5,378 nt of DNA, taken from Cellulomonadaceae bacterium. GTDB taxonomy: Bacteria; Actinomycetota; Actinomycetes; Actinomycetales; Cellulomonadaceae. The position numbers and the translations under genes were made by a program. Positions 1 to 5,110 of this stretch are shown in pieces; the stretch's first letter is position 1, and each line of letters starts with the position of its first letter. The notes under the pieces were generated by a model. The model saw only the letters and a list, made by a program, of their open reading frames with translations, ran no database searches and was not told the origin of the DNA. The stretch is from the NCBI GenBank assembly GCA_031282935.1, contig JAITCS010000005.1, forward strand, positions 1 through 5,378, written 5' to 3'.

Positions 1-23
1 TTCCCGAATTCGTATCAGTAGAT

Positions 24-878
24 ATGGGTTCGGGAATTTTTGCTGGTTTCACTTCGCGCTTCGGCGGAGTGTCGGGGCCGCCCTGGGAGTCCTTGAACCT
101 CGGCCATAACGTTTCGGACAATCCCGCCCATGTTGCTGCGAACCGGCGCATCGTCGCCGAACTGTTTGGGGCGCCCGTGGCTTTCGCCAGTCAGGTACAC
201 GGCAACCGGGTGTTATTTTTGTCCGACGACGAGGCTGCGCCGTGGCGGCGCCTGTTCGATGCCCCCGTCACCGCTGGGGAAGCCGATGGCATGGGAACAG
301 CCGGTTCAGCGACCTGGTCGCTTCACTTCGCCGCAGCCGGGGGAACGGGTGCGGATGGGAATAGCCACCCTCCCCAATATCCCATCACCGCAGGGGAGGC
401 CGACGGCATGGTGACCGATCTGCCCGAGCTGGGCCTCGGGGTTTTGGTGGCCGATTGCGTGCCGATCTTGATCGCAAGCGAATTTGGGGTAGGGGTGGCG
501 CACGCCGGGCGCCGTGGCATCGAACTAGGCGTGATCGCCCGCGCTGTCGAGCAGCTTTCGGCTTTGGGCGCCAGCCCCATAAAAGCTGCCATCGGGCCTG
601 CTATCTGCGGCAAATGCTATGAGGTACCCGCGCAGATGCAAGCGGAGGTCTGCGCCATCGCCCCTGCTGCTTTCGCCACCACAGCCAAGGGCACCCCAAG
701 CCTTGACCTACCCGCCGCCGCCGCTGCCCAACTGGAAGCGGCTGGCGCTGCAGTGGTCTATCGCAGCCTCTACTGCACCTTTGAACACGAAGAATATTTC
801 TCCCATCGCCGCGCCACGCTCCACAACTCCCAAACCGGCCGCCAAGCAGGCCTAATCCTCCGCCGCCCCGGCGGTTGA
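24..878 (+). CDS. pgeF: Peptidoglycan editing factor PgeF (YfiH/DUF152, multicopper polyphenol oxidase-like fold), with internal insertion
   Basis: This is a cytoplasmic enzyme of the YfiH/LACC1 family. The E. coli member is linked to removal of wrongly built peptidoglycan precursors, and mammalian LACC1 acts on purine nucleosides. The 284-residue product has the N-terminal GFTSRFGGVS and SLNLG motifs. It keeps the three predicted metal ligands: His59 in QVHGNRV, Cys145 in VADCVPIL and His160 in VAHAGRRG. It also has GPAICGKCYEV (191-201) and the C-terminal CT...FSHRR motif (251-263). HAGR instead of HAGW is, from memory, usual in actinobacteria. It is longer than the usual 240-250 residues because PxTAGEADGM occurs twice (81-90 and 120-129), 39 codons apart. 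No Shine-Dalgarno precedes ATG 24, and the frame stays open to the window edge, so translation may start upstream. In another frame a TAG at 19-21 leaves a 2-nt gap, which would suit coupling to an upstream gene, normally ftsZ. Confidence 0.9.
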   Translation: MGSGIFAGFTSRFGGVSGPPWESLNLGHNVSDNPAHVAANRRIVAELFGAPVAFASQVHGNRVLFLSDDEAAPWRRLFDAPVTAGEADGMGTAGSATWSLHFAAAGGTGADGNSHPPQYPITAGEADGMVTDLPELGLGVLVADCVPILIASEFGVGVAHAGRRGIELGVIARAVEQLSALGASPIKAAIGPAICGKCYEVPAQMQAEVCAIAPAAFATTAKGTPSLDLPAAAAAQLEAAGAAVVYRSLYCTFEHEEYFSHRRATLHNSQTGRQAGLILRRPGG

Positions 879-902
879 CGCGCAGTAACCTGCGCGCCCG
901 CC
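870..902 (+). other. GC-rich hairpin at the end of pgeF
   Basis: CGCGCAG (879-885) and CTGCGCG (890-896) form a perfect 7-bp stem around a TAAC loop. GGCGG (870-874) and CCGCC (898-902) can extend it across a small internal bulge, so the structure spans the pgeF stop codon. No T run follows, so it is not a standard intrinsic terminator. It may protect the mRNA 3' end or weaken read-through into sepF; the role is inferred. Confidence 0.45.
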
Positions 903-975
903 TGCCGAAACCCCGCGCACCAAATCCCCAGAGCACTTTCCGGCGTGGCACCACGGGAATTACAGCGTTGGGGTT

Positions 976-981
976 TAGGTT
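976..981 (+). promoter_or_regulatory. Possible -10 box for sepF
   Basis: TAGGTT fits the actinobacterial TANNNT -10 consensus and lies 60 bases before the sepF start. No good -35 hexamer is present 16-18 bases upstream. The assignment rests on the -10 alone plus the need for a promoter in this 162-bp gap. It would give a leader of about 53 nt that includes the hairpin at 991-1008. Confidence 0.3.
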
Positions 982-990
982 TGCCTTACA

Positions 991-1008
991 AGTCAGTTCC
1001 CACTGGCT
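991..1008 (+). repeat. Inverted repeat in the sepF leader
   Basis: AGTCAGT (991-997) pairs with ACTGGCT (1002-1008) through seven positions, one a T-G wobble, around the 4-base loop TCCC. It ends about 18 bases before the sepF ribosome binding site. It could be an mRNA hairpin or a DNA operator half-site pair; the sequence does not decide between them. Confidence 0.4.
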
Positions 1009-1025
1009 ACCGACATTTGGAACAT

Positions 1026-1032
1026 AAGGGAG
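1026..1032 (+). promoter_or_regulatory. Ribosome binding site of sepF (decides the start)
   Basis: AAGGGAG lies 8 bases before ATG 1041. It supports that codon over the in-frame GTG at 945, which would add 32 residues unlike any SepF N-terminus. Confidence 0.8.
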
Positions 1033-1040
1033 TGGCGGAA

Positions 1041-1538
1041 ATGGGCGGTGCGCTGCGCAAGAGTTTGGTATATTTGGGCCTCGCTGAGGATGGCCAAGAG
1101 GAAACCTACGACGGGGGTTACGCGCCCCAGCCGAACGCTGGTTACCATGCACCCGAGCCGGCGGTCGAATATGCGGCTCCGGTCACGCCTTTGCGTCCAG
1201 TGCTGCAGCCGGAATACGCTCCGGTCGGCCCCGACCTGCACCGGATCACCACAATTCACCCCCGCTCCTATAATGACGCCCGCCTGATCGGTGAGGCGTT
1301 CCGCAACGGCGTGCCCGTCATTATGAACCTTTCCGACATGGGTGCCGAAGACGCCAAACGCCTCGTGGACTTCTCCTCGGGCCTCATCTTCGGGCTGAAC
1401 GGCGGCATCGAGCGCGTCACGCCCAAGGTATTCCTGCTTTCGCCCGAACACATTGAGGTCATCGGCGAAGACGCCGTAGTTTCCGAGGTCGGCGGTGGCC
1501 CAGAGGCCATTGGTGGCCAGTTCTACAACCAAAGCTGA
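1041..1538 (+). CDS. sepF: Cell division protein SepF
   Basis: SepF is a membrane anchor and bundling partner of the FtsZ ring; in actinobacteria, which lack FtsA and ZipA, it is the main FtsZ tether. The 165-residue product starts with [14 protein letters not shown], the expected amphipathic membrane-binding helix. An acidic stretch and a Pro/Tyr/Ala-rich linker (about 22-65) follow, with several Y-x-A-P-like units. The conserved core (about 68-143) shows [37 protein letters not shown], a GGIERV turn and [12 protein letters not shown]. The tail ends in GGQFYNQS, which I recognise as typical of actinobacterial SepF. The start at ATG 1041 is set by homology and by the AAGGGAG site. In most actinobacteria yggS lies between pgeF and sepF; here it is absent. 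yggT follows after 55 bases. Confidence 0.96.
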   Translation: MGGALRKSLVYLGLAEDGQEETYDGGYAPQPNAGYHAPEPAVEYAAPVTPLRPVLQPEYAPVGPDLHRITTIHPRSYNDARLIGEAFRNGVPVIMNLSDMGAEDAKRLVDFSSGLIFGLNGGIERVTPKVFLLSPEHIEVIGEDAVVSEVGGGPEAIGGQFYNQS

Positions 1539-1581
1539 GCCGTTTGGTCGCGTTAGGGTGTTTAGGCTTCGGTTACTCCTT

Positions 1582-1594
1582 TAGGCTGGCATTG
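1582..1594 (+). promoter_or_regulatory. -10 box placed for a leaderless yggT transcript
   Basis: TAGGCT (1582-1587) fits TANNNT and is followed by six bases and then the G of GTG 1594. Transcription from this box would start at or next to the start codon. No Shine-Dalgarno-like purine tract occurs before GTG 1594, which agrees with a leaderless mRNA, common in actinobacteria. No clear -35 hexamer is visible. Confidence 0.5.
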
Positions 1595-1878
1595 TGCAAG
1601 TAGTGTGGTCAGCGATCGGGTTCCTGCTGTGGCTGTTCATGCTTTTCTTGGTGGCCTGCATGGTGCTCGAATGGGTGCGCTACTTCGTGCGCGGTTGGCG
1701 GCCCAAAGGTGTGGTGCTGCTGCTCGCTGAGGCGGTGTACACGGTAACTGATCCGCCGTTGCGGGCGATTCGGCGGCTAATCCCTCCAGTGCGTTTGGGC
1801 GGCATGGGAATTGACATCGCTTTCATGCTGCTGTTTTTCGCGGTCATGATTCTCTCGTCCATCGTCGCTCGCCTCTAA
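1594..1878 (+). CDS. yggT: YggT family small membrane protein
   Basis: This 94-residue integral membrane protein belongs to the YggT family, which is conserved beside sepF and divIVA in Gram-positive bacteria. Its exact job is unknown; the position suggests a role in division or envelope growth, and some homologues are linked to osmotic tolerance. Two hydrophobic segments are visible: residues about 3-27, rich in Leu, Phe and Trp, and about 73-92. Between them lies a basic, cytoplasm-like loop (RGWRPKG) and the family signature TDPPLRAIRRLIPP (52-65). The GTG start is chosen because it begins just before the first membrane helix and sits at the predicted transcription start of a TAGGCT -10 box. 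An in-frame GTG three codons later (1603) is an alternative. The divIVA promoter follows directly. Confidence 0.9.
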   Translation: MQVVWSAIGFLLWLFMLFLVACMVLEWVRYFVRGWRPKGVVLLLAEAVYTVTDPPLRAIRRLIPPVRLGGMGIDIAFMLLFFAVMILSSIVARL

Positions 1879-1905
1879 ACTAATTCCGCGACACTGCCCC
1901 CAAAC

Positions 1906-1934
1906 GTGACATAAATCCTGGTATCCGCTAAAGT
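1906..1934 (+). promoter_or_regulatory. Promoter of the divIVA-lspA-rluD operon
   Basis: GTGACA (1906-1911) matches TTGACA at five of six positions. It is separated by exactly 17 bases from TAAAGT (1929-1934), a TANNNT -10 box. The start site would be near 1941, giving a leader of about 66 nt before divIVA. The fit to a housekeeping sigma-70/SigA promoter is good. It separates divIVA expression from sepF and yggT upstream. Confidence 0.65.
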
Positions 1935-1994
1935 AGGGGCAGGCGGCGGTGCCACCGGGCGCCGTTCGGAAGTAACAACATTCAACCTGCAACA

Positions 1995-2000
1995 GAGGGA
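1995..2000 (+). promoter_or_regulatory. Ribosome binding site of divIVA (decides the start)
   Basis: GAGGGA directly touches the ATG at 2001 but is 6 bases from the ATG at 2007. Only the second has workable spacing, and it gives the usual MA-I-x-TPE N-terminus of the family. Confidence 0.8.
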
Positions 2001-2006
2001 ATGAAG

Positions 2007-2630
2007 ATGGCCATCATCACGCCAGAAGCGATAGTCCATAAGGATTTTGAGGCTTCCAAGGGTCTCAAGAGCGGTTACGACATGGACGAGGTGGACGAAT
2101 ACCTCGATGCCCTGGCTAACTCGACCGGCGAACTGATTCAACAGAACACCGAACTGCGCAACCAGTTGCAGTCCGTCGAATCCCGGGTCGCCGATCTGGC
2201 TCGCGGGGATGCCGCAGGGTTCCAAGCCGAGGTTGAGGCGCTGCGCAACGAGAACAACAGCCTGCGCCAGCAGGTGCAAGAGGCAGGATCGCGCGGCAGC
2301 TCCGCCAACGAGGCCGAGAACGCCACTGAAATCATCGTTCTGGCACAAAAGCTGCACGACGATTACGTGCGCACCGGCCAGGAAACCGCCGACAAAACCA
2401 TCAGCGAGGCCGAAGACAAGGCCCACCGTATCGTTTCCGAGGCGGAGGACACCTCGCACCGCACGCTAACCAAGCTTGAAGGCGATCGCGCCCTGTTGGA
2501 GCGCAAGATTGACGAACTCCGCCTGTACGAGCGTGACTACCGGATGCGCCTGCGCGCCTACCTGCAGAACCTCCTTGACGACTTGGACAAGAAGGGCGAG
2601 CAGGTTCCCACCGGTAACCCACAGATATAG
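2007..2630 (+). CDS. divIVA: DivIVA/Wag31 polar growth coiled-coil protein
   Basis: DivIVA (Wag31 in mycobacteria) binds curved membrane at poles and septa and recruits the cell-wall growth machinery; it is usually essential in actinobacteria. The 207-residue product opens with ITPEAIVHKDF, then SGYDMDEVDEYLD (22-34), the conserved N-terminal membrane-binding domain. A first coiled coil (about 35-92) follows. A Gly/Ser/Ala hinge comes next (about 93-101), then a long charged second coiled coil (about 103-200). In it, two tandem 11-residue units, ISEAEDKAHRI (132-142) and VSEAEDTSHRT (143-153), form a hendecad repeat. A YERDYRMRLRAYLQNLLDDL block (about 171-190) is the usual C-terminal oligomerisation part. 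ATG 2007 is preferred over ATG 2001 on ribosome-binding-site spacing. It has its own promoter and is followed 2 bases later by lspA. Confidence 0.95.
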   Translation: MAIITPEAIVHKDFEASKGLKSGYDMDEVDEYLDALANSTGELIQQNTELRNQLQSVESRVADLARGDAAGFQAEVEALRNENNSLRQQVQEAGSRGSSANEAENATEIIVLAQKLHDDYVRTGQETADKTISEAEDKAHRIVSEAEDTSHRTLTKLEGDRALLERKIDELRLYERDYRMRLRAYLQNLLDDLDKKGEQVPTGNPQI

Positions 2631-2632
2631 TT

Positions 2633-3292
2633 TTGGATCCCGTAGAACCAACCCAAGAGGCCTGGCCGGTTGAGCGTTCCCTCGACCAGCCAGGCTCCTT
2701 TGCTAACCCGCCGGTCGCCGTTGCTGATGCGCCGGTCGTCGTAGATAGCGTGCCAGGCTCGTTTGAAGCAACCCAAAATACCAAACGGCATCGCCGCCTG
2801 ATAATCACCACTTTCGCCATCGCAGCAGCCACGATCCTCGCCGATCAACTCACCAAGGGCTGGGCATTGACGGCTCTTGCTGACGGGCACCGGGTTGAGC
2901 TGCTGGGGGAGTACCTCTCACTTTGGCTGCTTAGGAATCCCGGGGCCGCCTTAGGCATAGGCGACGGCTTCACCTGGGTGCTGACCATCGTGGTGGTGGC
3001 GTTAGTGGCGGCCATGTTCTGGGTAATCCCGCGCATTAGGTCTTTGGGGTGGGCCTGGGCTTTCGGGCTTTTGTTGGGCGGCGCCATCGGCAACCTAATT
3101 GACCGGCTCTTTCGCTACCCAGGGTTCGCGCACGGCAAGGTAATAGACTTCATCGCGTACTGGAACTGGTTCGTGGGCAACGTGGCCGACATTGCCATCG
3201 TGATCGCGGCGGGTCTGATCATCTTGTTGACTTTCCGGGGTATTCACATTGACGGCACTCGGGATTCCGATAAAGCCAAACCGAGCCCATGA
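2633..3292 (+). CDS. lspA: Lipoprotein signal peptidase (signal peptidase II)
   Basis: LspA is an inner-membrane aspartyl protease that cleaves the signal peptide of prolipoproteins before the lipid-modified Cys. The 219-residue frame has four hydrophobic segments (about 56-78, 93-108, 113-132 and 183-200, with a further one near 138-152). It carries the family motifs DQLTKGWAL (71-79), [10 protein letters not shown] (101-110), [11 protein letters not shown] (149-159) and [10 protein letters not shown]...GNVADIAIV (170-190). The catalytic aspartates are predicted to be Asp157 and Asp186. A cytoplasmic Pro/Val-rich extension of about 50 residues precedes helix 1; PGSF occurs at both 20-23 and 41-44. 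The start is uncertain: TTG 2633 is the first possible codon after an in-frame stop and lies 2 bases after divIVA, but it has no Shine-Dalgarno. GTG 2750 would give 180 residues. It overlaps rluD by 4 bases. Confidence 0.92.
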   Translation: MDPVEPTQEAWPVERSLDQPGSFANPPVAVADAPVVVDSVPGSFEATQNTKRHRRLIITTFAIAAATILADQLTKGWALTALADGHRVELLGEYLSLWLLRNPGAALGIGDGFTWVLTIVVVALVAAMFWVIPRIRSLGWAWAFGLLLGGAIGNLIDRLFRYPGFAHGKVIDFIAYWNWFVGNVADIAIVIAAGLIILLTFRGIHIDGTRDSDKAKPSP

Positions 3293-4209
3293 GCTCCCGC
3301 ACTTTCCCGGTGCCGGACGCGTTGGTGGGCGCCAGGGTGGACGCGGCCCTCGCTCGGATGCTGGGCTACTCCCGCACTCAAGCCGCCGAGATCGTTGAGG
3401 CCGGGGGCGTTACCTGTAACGGGCGCCCGCTCGGAAAATCCGACCGACTCATCGCCGACCAGGAGCTTGAAGTCGTGATCCCCGAACCGCCCGCGCCGGT
3501 TGGCCCAAGTGAGGTGCCTGGCATGGGGATTCTTTACGATGATGAGGACATCGTGATCGTGGACAAGCCAGCGGGTGCTGCGGCGCACCCCTCGCTGGGC
3601 TGGGACGGGCCGGACGTGCTGAGCGGGTTGGCGGCGGCCGGTTATCGCATTTCCACCTCGGGGCAGCCCGAACGCAAGGGGATCGTGTCGCGGCTGGATG
3701 TGGGCACCTCGGGCGCTATGGTGGTCGCCAAGTCGGAGCCAGCCTATTCCGCGCTCAAACACGCCTTCAAACATCGGGAAGTGAAAAAAGTTTATCATGC
3801 GCTTTGTCAGGGCCACCCCGATCAGTTAGTCGGCACCATTGAGGCGCCCATCGGCCGGCATCCGAGTGCGGAATGGAAATTCGCTGTCACCGAGCGGGGC
3901 CGACATTCGGTAACCCATTATGAGGTGATTGAGTTGTTGCGCAGTGCGGCTTTGTGCGAAATCCATTTAGAAACGGGGCGTACCCACCAAATTCGAGTGC
4001 ATTTCACGGCGCTAAAGCACCCCTTGGTCGGCGACACCATTTACGGGGCCGACCCGGTAGTCGCCGCCAAAGTGGGGCTGGACCACCAGTGGTTGCACGC
4101 CTACCGTTTGGGCTTCGCGCACCCCATCACGGGCGAATGGGTTGAAGTGGAATCGCCGTACCCCGCTGACCTGCAAAACGCCCTCGAAATCGTCCGCGAT
4201 TGGTCCTAA
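3289..4209 (+). CDS. rluD: RluA/RluD-family large-subunit rRNA pseudouridine synthase
   Basis: This enzyme converts uridine to pseudouridine in RNA; RluD proper acts on 23S rRNA helix 69. The 306-residue product has an N-terminal S4 RNA-binding domain (about 10-65, with [21 protein letters not shown] and [14 protein letters not shown]). The catalytic domain includes [16 protein letters not shown] (81-96). The active-site motif [12 protein letters not shown] (131-142) holds the nucleophile Asp137. Further on are [10 protein letters not shown] (166-175) and [12 protein letters not shown] (228-239), and IYGADP (251-256). The usual His before RLD is Ser here, a change tolerated in the superfamily. 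ATG 3289 overlaps the lspA stop as ATGA, so translation is probably coupled. Gene order matches the actinobacterial lspA-rluD pair. Exact target uridines cannot be assigned from sequence alone. Confidence 0.93.
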   Translation: MSSRTFPVPDALVGARVDAALARMLGYSRTQAAEIVEAGGVTCNGRPLGKSDRLIADQELEVVIPEPPAPVGPSEVPGMGILYDDEDIVIVDKPAGAAAHPSLGWDGPDVLSGLAAAGYRISTSGQPERKGIVSRLDVGTSGAMVVAKSEPAYSALKHAFKHREVKKVYHALCQGHPDQLVGTIEAPIGRHPSAEWKFAVTERGRHSVTHYEVIELLRSAALCEIHLETGRTHQIRVHFTALKHPLVGDTIYGADPVVAAKVGLDHQWLHAYRLGFAHPITGEWVEVESPYPADLQNALEIVRDWS

Positions 4210-4216
4210 AGTGATC

Positions 4217-4236
4217 GGCGGCTAGACAGTGCCGCC
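4217..4236 (+). terminator. Hairpin after rluD, possible weak terminator
   Basis: GGCGGC (4217-4222) and GCCGCC (4231-4236) form a perfect 6-bp GC stem around an 8-base loop, 8 bases after the rluD stop codon. The bases after it (CCTTATC) hold no T run, so termination may be weak or may need Rho. The loop contains the -35 box of the next promoter. Confidence 0.4.
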
Positions 4237-4252
4237 CCTTATCAGGTAGAGT
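4223..4252 (+). promoter_or_regulatory. Promoter of rplU-rpmA
   Basis: TAGACA (4223-4228) differs from TTGACA at one base. An 18-base spacer leads to TAGAGT (4247-4252), a TANNNT -10 box. Transcription would start near 4259, giving a leader of about 167 nt before rplU. The -35 box is in the loop of the hairpin at 4217-4236, so the end of the rluD transcript and the start of the rplU transcript overlap on the DNA. Confidence 0.6.
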
Positions 4253-4258
4253 GGTGCG

Positions 4259-4425
4259 CTGGCGCTTTTGTGCGCCCAAAGATAAACCAGATTTGCCACG
4301 CAATGCACCGCACTTTCCCGCCGAGGCGGGTAGAGTTGCAGCTCAAGACGGTGAAGCACGTTACGCGGCAAGTCGCATGCGCGGGCTTTTGAAAATTAGC
4401 TCGGGCCTTAAGGAGTAATGGAATC
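4259..4425 (+). promoter_or_regulatory. Long 5' leader of rplU with hairpins
   Basis: No gene is visible in this stretch. It holds a 5-bp hairpin GGCGC/GCGCC with a 6-base loop (4261-4276) and a CCCGC/GCGGG hairpin with a CGAG tetraloop (4317-4330). A second TAGAGT box lies at 4331-4336. Ribosomal protein leaders are often autoregulated by the protein they encode, and L21 leaders are described in Firmicutes. I do not recognise a known leader family here, so function is inference. Confidence 0.4.
4410..4415 (+). promoter_or_regulatory. Ribosome binding site of rplU (decides the start)
   Basis: AAGGAG is a strong Shine-Dalgarno 10 bases before GTG 4426. An out-of-frame ATG at 4418 lies only 2 bases from it and opens an 8-codon frame that stops at 4444; the spacing makes initiation there unlikely. 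Confidence 0.8.
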
Positions 4426-4737
4426 GTGGTATACGCGATTGTGAAATCAGGTGGCCGCCAAGAGAAGGTGGCTGTAGGCGACATTATGGTGATGGATCGC
4501 CAGGGCGCTAAGGTTGGCGAAACCATTGAGTTGCCTGCTTTGATGTTGGTTGATGGCGATAACATCATTGTTGATAAAGCCAAATTGGCTGCCACTAAGG
4601 TCACCGCTGAGGTTGTGCGCGATGACGAAAAAGGCCCCAAGATTCATATCTTGCGCTACAAGAACAAGACTGGTTACCGCAAGCGTCAAGGTCATCGTCA
4701 GAAGCTGACTCGCGTTAAGATTACTGGCATTAAGTAA
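4426..4737 (+). CDS. rplU: Large ribosomal subunit protein bL21
   Basis: L21 is a 23S rRNA-binding protein of the large subunit. The 103-residue product is full length for the family. It starts [18 protein letters not shown] and ends with the hallmark RNA-binding loop [14 protein letters not shown] (79-92), followed by TRVKITGI. The GTG start is fixed by homology and by the AAGGAG site. Codon use differs from the genes upstream: five of six Leu codons are TTG and seven of nine Ile codons are ATT. It leads a two-gene operon with rpmA 32 bases downstream. In many actinobacteria rne (ribonuclease E/G) lies upstream; here rluD does. Confidence 0.98.
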   Translation: MVYAIVKSGGRQEKVAVGDIMVMDRQGAKVGETIELPALMLVDGDNIIVDKAKLAATKVTAEVVRDDEKGPKIHILRYKNKTGYRKRQGHRQKLTRVKITGIK

Positions 4738-4757
4738 CTCTCAATTATCTCGAAAGT

Positions 4758-4763
4758 AGGTGG
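4758..4763 (+). promoter_or_regulatory. Ribosome binding site of rpmA
   Basis: AGGTGG lies 6 bases before ATG 4770 and fits the anti-Shine-Dalgarno sequence well. Confidence 0.75.
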
Positions 4764-4769
4764 CTAGTA

Positions 4770-5048
4770 ATGGCACATAAGAAAGGCGCGAGTTCTTCGC
4801 GGAACGGTCGCGATTCCAACCCGAAAATGTTGGGCGTAAAGCGTTATGGTGGGCAGTTGGTGAAAGCTGGCGAGATCATCGTGCGGCAGCGTGGCACGCA
4901 CTTCCATCCTGGTGAGAACGTGGGCCGTGGTGGCGATGACACCCTGTTCGCGCTCGAAGCTGGGGCGGTCAAGTTCGGTTCCCGTCGTGGTCGTCGCGTT
5001 GTTGACATCGTGGCGGTAGAAACCCCCGCTGACCTCGTAGTGGCGTAA
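4770..5048 (+). CDS. rpmA: Large ribosomal subunit protein bL27
   Basis: L27 reaches the peptidyl transferase centre with its N-terminal tail and helps to position tRNA. The 92-residue product begins [19 protein letters not shown], the mature-type tail. It lacks the cleavable N-terminal extension seen in Firmicutes, so no Prp-type processing is expected. The core has the typical LGVKRYGGQ (21-29), [26 protein letters not shown] (36-61) and [14 protein letters not shown]. It is co-transcribed with rplU. The usual next gene, obgE, is absent: the operon ends at an intrinsic terminator, and a gene on the other strand follows. Confidence 0.98.
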   Translation: MAHKKGASSSRNGRDSNPKMLGVKRYGGQLVKAGEIIVRQRGTHFHPGENVGRGGDDTLFALEAGAVKFGSRRGRRVVDIVAVETPADLVVA

Positions 5049-5067
5049 ATATAGTTTTACAAAGAGT

Positions 5068-5107
5068 GTCCGCTTGCCCGGTGAGGGGCAGGCGGACTTT
5101 CATTTTT
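5068..5107 (+). terminator. Intrinsic terminator of rplU-rpmA
   Basis: A 12-bp stem pairs 5068-5079 with 5086-5097, broken only by one T-G wobble, around a 6-base loop. It is followed by TTTCATTTTT (5098-5107). It lies 19 bases after the rpmA stop codon. On the minus strand only a short T-rich stretch follows, so it may also serve the convergent gene, but less well. Confidence 0.92.
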
Positions 5108-5110
5108 CGC

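Noticed and set aside
870..902. Intrinsic terminator after pgeF
   Set aside because: The hairpin is strong, but no T tract follows, so it is listed only as a structure.
945..1040. Extended sepF start at GTG 945
   Set aside because: The extra 32 residues do not resemble a SepF N-terminus, and ATG 1041 has the proper ribosome binding site and amphipathic helix.
601..1152. Long minus-strand open frame across pgeF and sepF
   Set aside because: It is antisense to two recognisable genes, is Arg/Gly-rich as expected from GC-rich shadow frames, and shows no family motif.
1941..2000. Riboswitch in the divIVA leader
   Set aside because: The GC-rich stretch with CGGTG/CACCG has only a 1-base loop, and no known aptamer pattern is visible.
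2001..2006. divIVA start at ATG 2001
   Set aside because: The GAGGGA site would touch the start codon; ATG 2007 has 6-base spacing and the family N-terminus.
1875..2459. 194-codon minus-strand open frame opposite divIVA
   Set aside because: It is a mirror of the coiled-coil coding sequence, without a ribosome binding site or known motif.
3244..3816. 190-codon minus-strand open frame opposite rluD
   Set aside because: It is antisense to clear catalytic motifs of the pseudouridine synthase, and the composition is typical of a shadow frame.
4364..4390. Attenuator ending in GGGCTTTT before rplU
   Set aside because: The possible CGCG arms are short and self-complementary, and the T run has four bases; no convincing stem forms.
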